Below are positions 36,959 to 37,219 of a DNA stretch of 37,219 nucleotides, piece by piece. Each line of letters opens with the position of its first letter. Positions within the stretch are counted from its first letter, which is position 1. The notes below the pieces were generated by a model. That model worked only from the letters and a program-made list of their open reading frames with translations. It was not told where the DNA came from and made no database searches. This stretch comes from Neptuniibacter sp. UBA6509 (GTDB lineage: Bacteria; Pseudomonadota; Gammaproteobacteria; Pseudomonadales; Balneatricaceae), in the NCBI GenBank assembly GCA_002435145.1, contig DJLT01000003.1, positions 28,212-65,430 of the forward strand, given 5' to 3'. The position numbers and the translations under genes were made by a program.

Positions 36959-37219
36959 CGGAATGCTTTGTAGAAACTCCGTCCTTCGCTGAAAGGTTTT
37001 TAAATCTCGCACGCGGGGCGGCTTCCTACAGGTTTTTTAAGAGCTCAACCCTTTATGCCTGCAGGGTGGCGTTCTACTAGCCTTGTAGGAGCTCAGCCCT
37101 CTGAGCGAATGATCATCGGTTCGCTGAAGATTTCCAGAACCTCGCACGCGGGGCGGCTTCCTACAGGTTTCGTAGGAGCTCAACCCTTTATGCCCGCAGG
37201 GTGGCGTTCTACTAGCCTT
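36959..37219. other. Intergenic region filled with repeats
   Basis: I see no gene between the fadH stop and the window end. The stretch is mostly the 135-bp repeat array, more G/C-rich than the flanks. The first 45 bases are a degenerate copy of the repeat's second half (GTAGAAACTC and TTCGCTGAA against GTAGGAGCTC and TTCGCTGAA). Confidence 0.7.
37006..37219. repeat. 135-bp tandem repeat of REP-like hairpins, incomplete at window end
   Basis: CTCGCACGCGGGGCGGCTTC starts at 37006 and again at 37141, a period of 135 bases. Over the 79 bases shared, four differ. Each unit contains a hairpin built on GTAGGAGCTCAACCCT and AGGGTGGCGTTCTAC. GTAGGAGC and GCTTCCTAC ends also recur, as in REP-type intergenic elements. 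The second copy is cut by the window edge, so the total copy number is unknown. Confidence 0.85.

Noticed and set aside
37006-37219. CRISPR array
   Set aside because: The units are 135-bp tandem copies with internal hairpins. There are no short repeats with unique spacers and no cas genes.

Overview
The window is a stretch of chromosome from a motile marine gammaproteobacterium, most likely in or near the Oceanospirillaceae (Neptunomonas, Amphritea or Marinobacterium type). I infer this from protein character, moderate base composition, sigma54/sigma28 promoters on the flagellar genes, a PilU ATPase, and a linked ETF-FadBA fatty-acid block. I could not run a database search, so the placement is tentative.

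Region 1 (1-11870) is the flagellar rod, hook and ring locus: flgBCDE, then flgFGHIJ, then flgKL. A sigma54-type -24/-12 element precedes flgB. An 8-bp hairpin terminator follows flgE, and a near-consensus sigma54 element follows it ahead of flgF. A sigma28 (FliA)-type promoter sits across the 3' end of flgJ, ahead of flgK. FlgE (642 aa), FlgK (754 aa) and FlgL (414 aa) are much longer than their enteric counterparts because of beta-rich insertions. No flagellin gene follows flgL.

Region 2 (about 11870-25870) is mostly fatty-acid beta-oxidation. It holds a 595-aa acyl-CoA dehydrogenase, an SCP2-domain protein, FadD and an enoyl-CoA isomerase/hydratase-like protein. A secreted haem protein (DUF3365 type), a diguanylate cyclase with a Thi5-like sensor and a truncated AraC-type gene come next. 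The block ends with etfB-etfA-fadB-fadA. The two beta-oxidation operons share a direct-repeat element with identical 14-bp spacing in their leaders.

Region 3 (25870-31080) holds a solo pilU on the minus strand, then a zinc-acquisition cluster: a DUF1826 gene, a His-rich outer-membrane protein, a ZnuA-like binding protein and a ZnuB-like permease. Zur-box-like palindromes precede the DUF1826 gene and the outer-membrane gene. No ABC ATPase gene is present.

Region 4 (31080-37219) holds, on the minus strand, a YkgJ-family cysteine-cluster protein, a small conserved secreted protein, an alpha/beta hydrolase and a TetR regulator. Divergent from these are a delta3,5-delta2,4-dienoyl-CoA isomerase and FadH, together a module for polyunsaturated fatty acids. 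Two TetR-type operators lie between the divergent units. The window ends in a 135-bp tandem intergenic repeat that runs off the edge. Short triplicated sequences occur at several gene boundaries.
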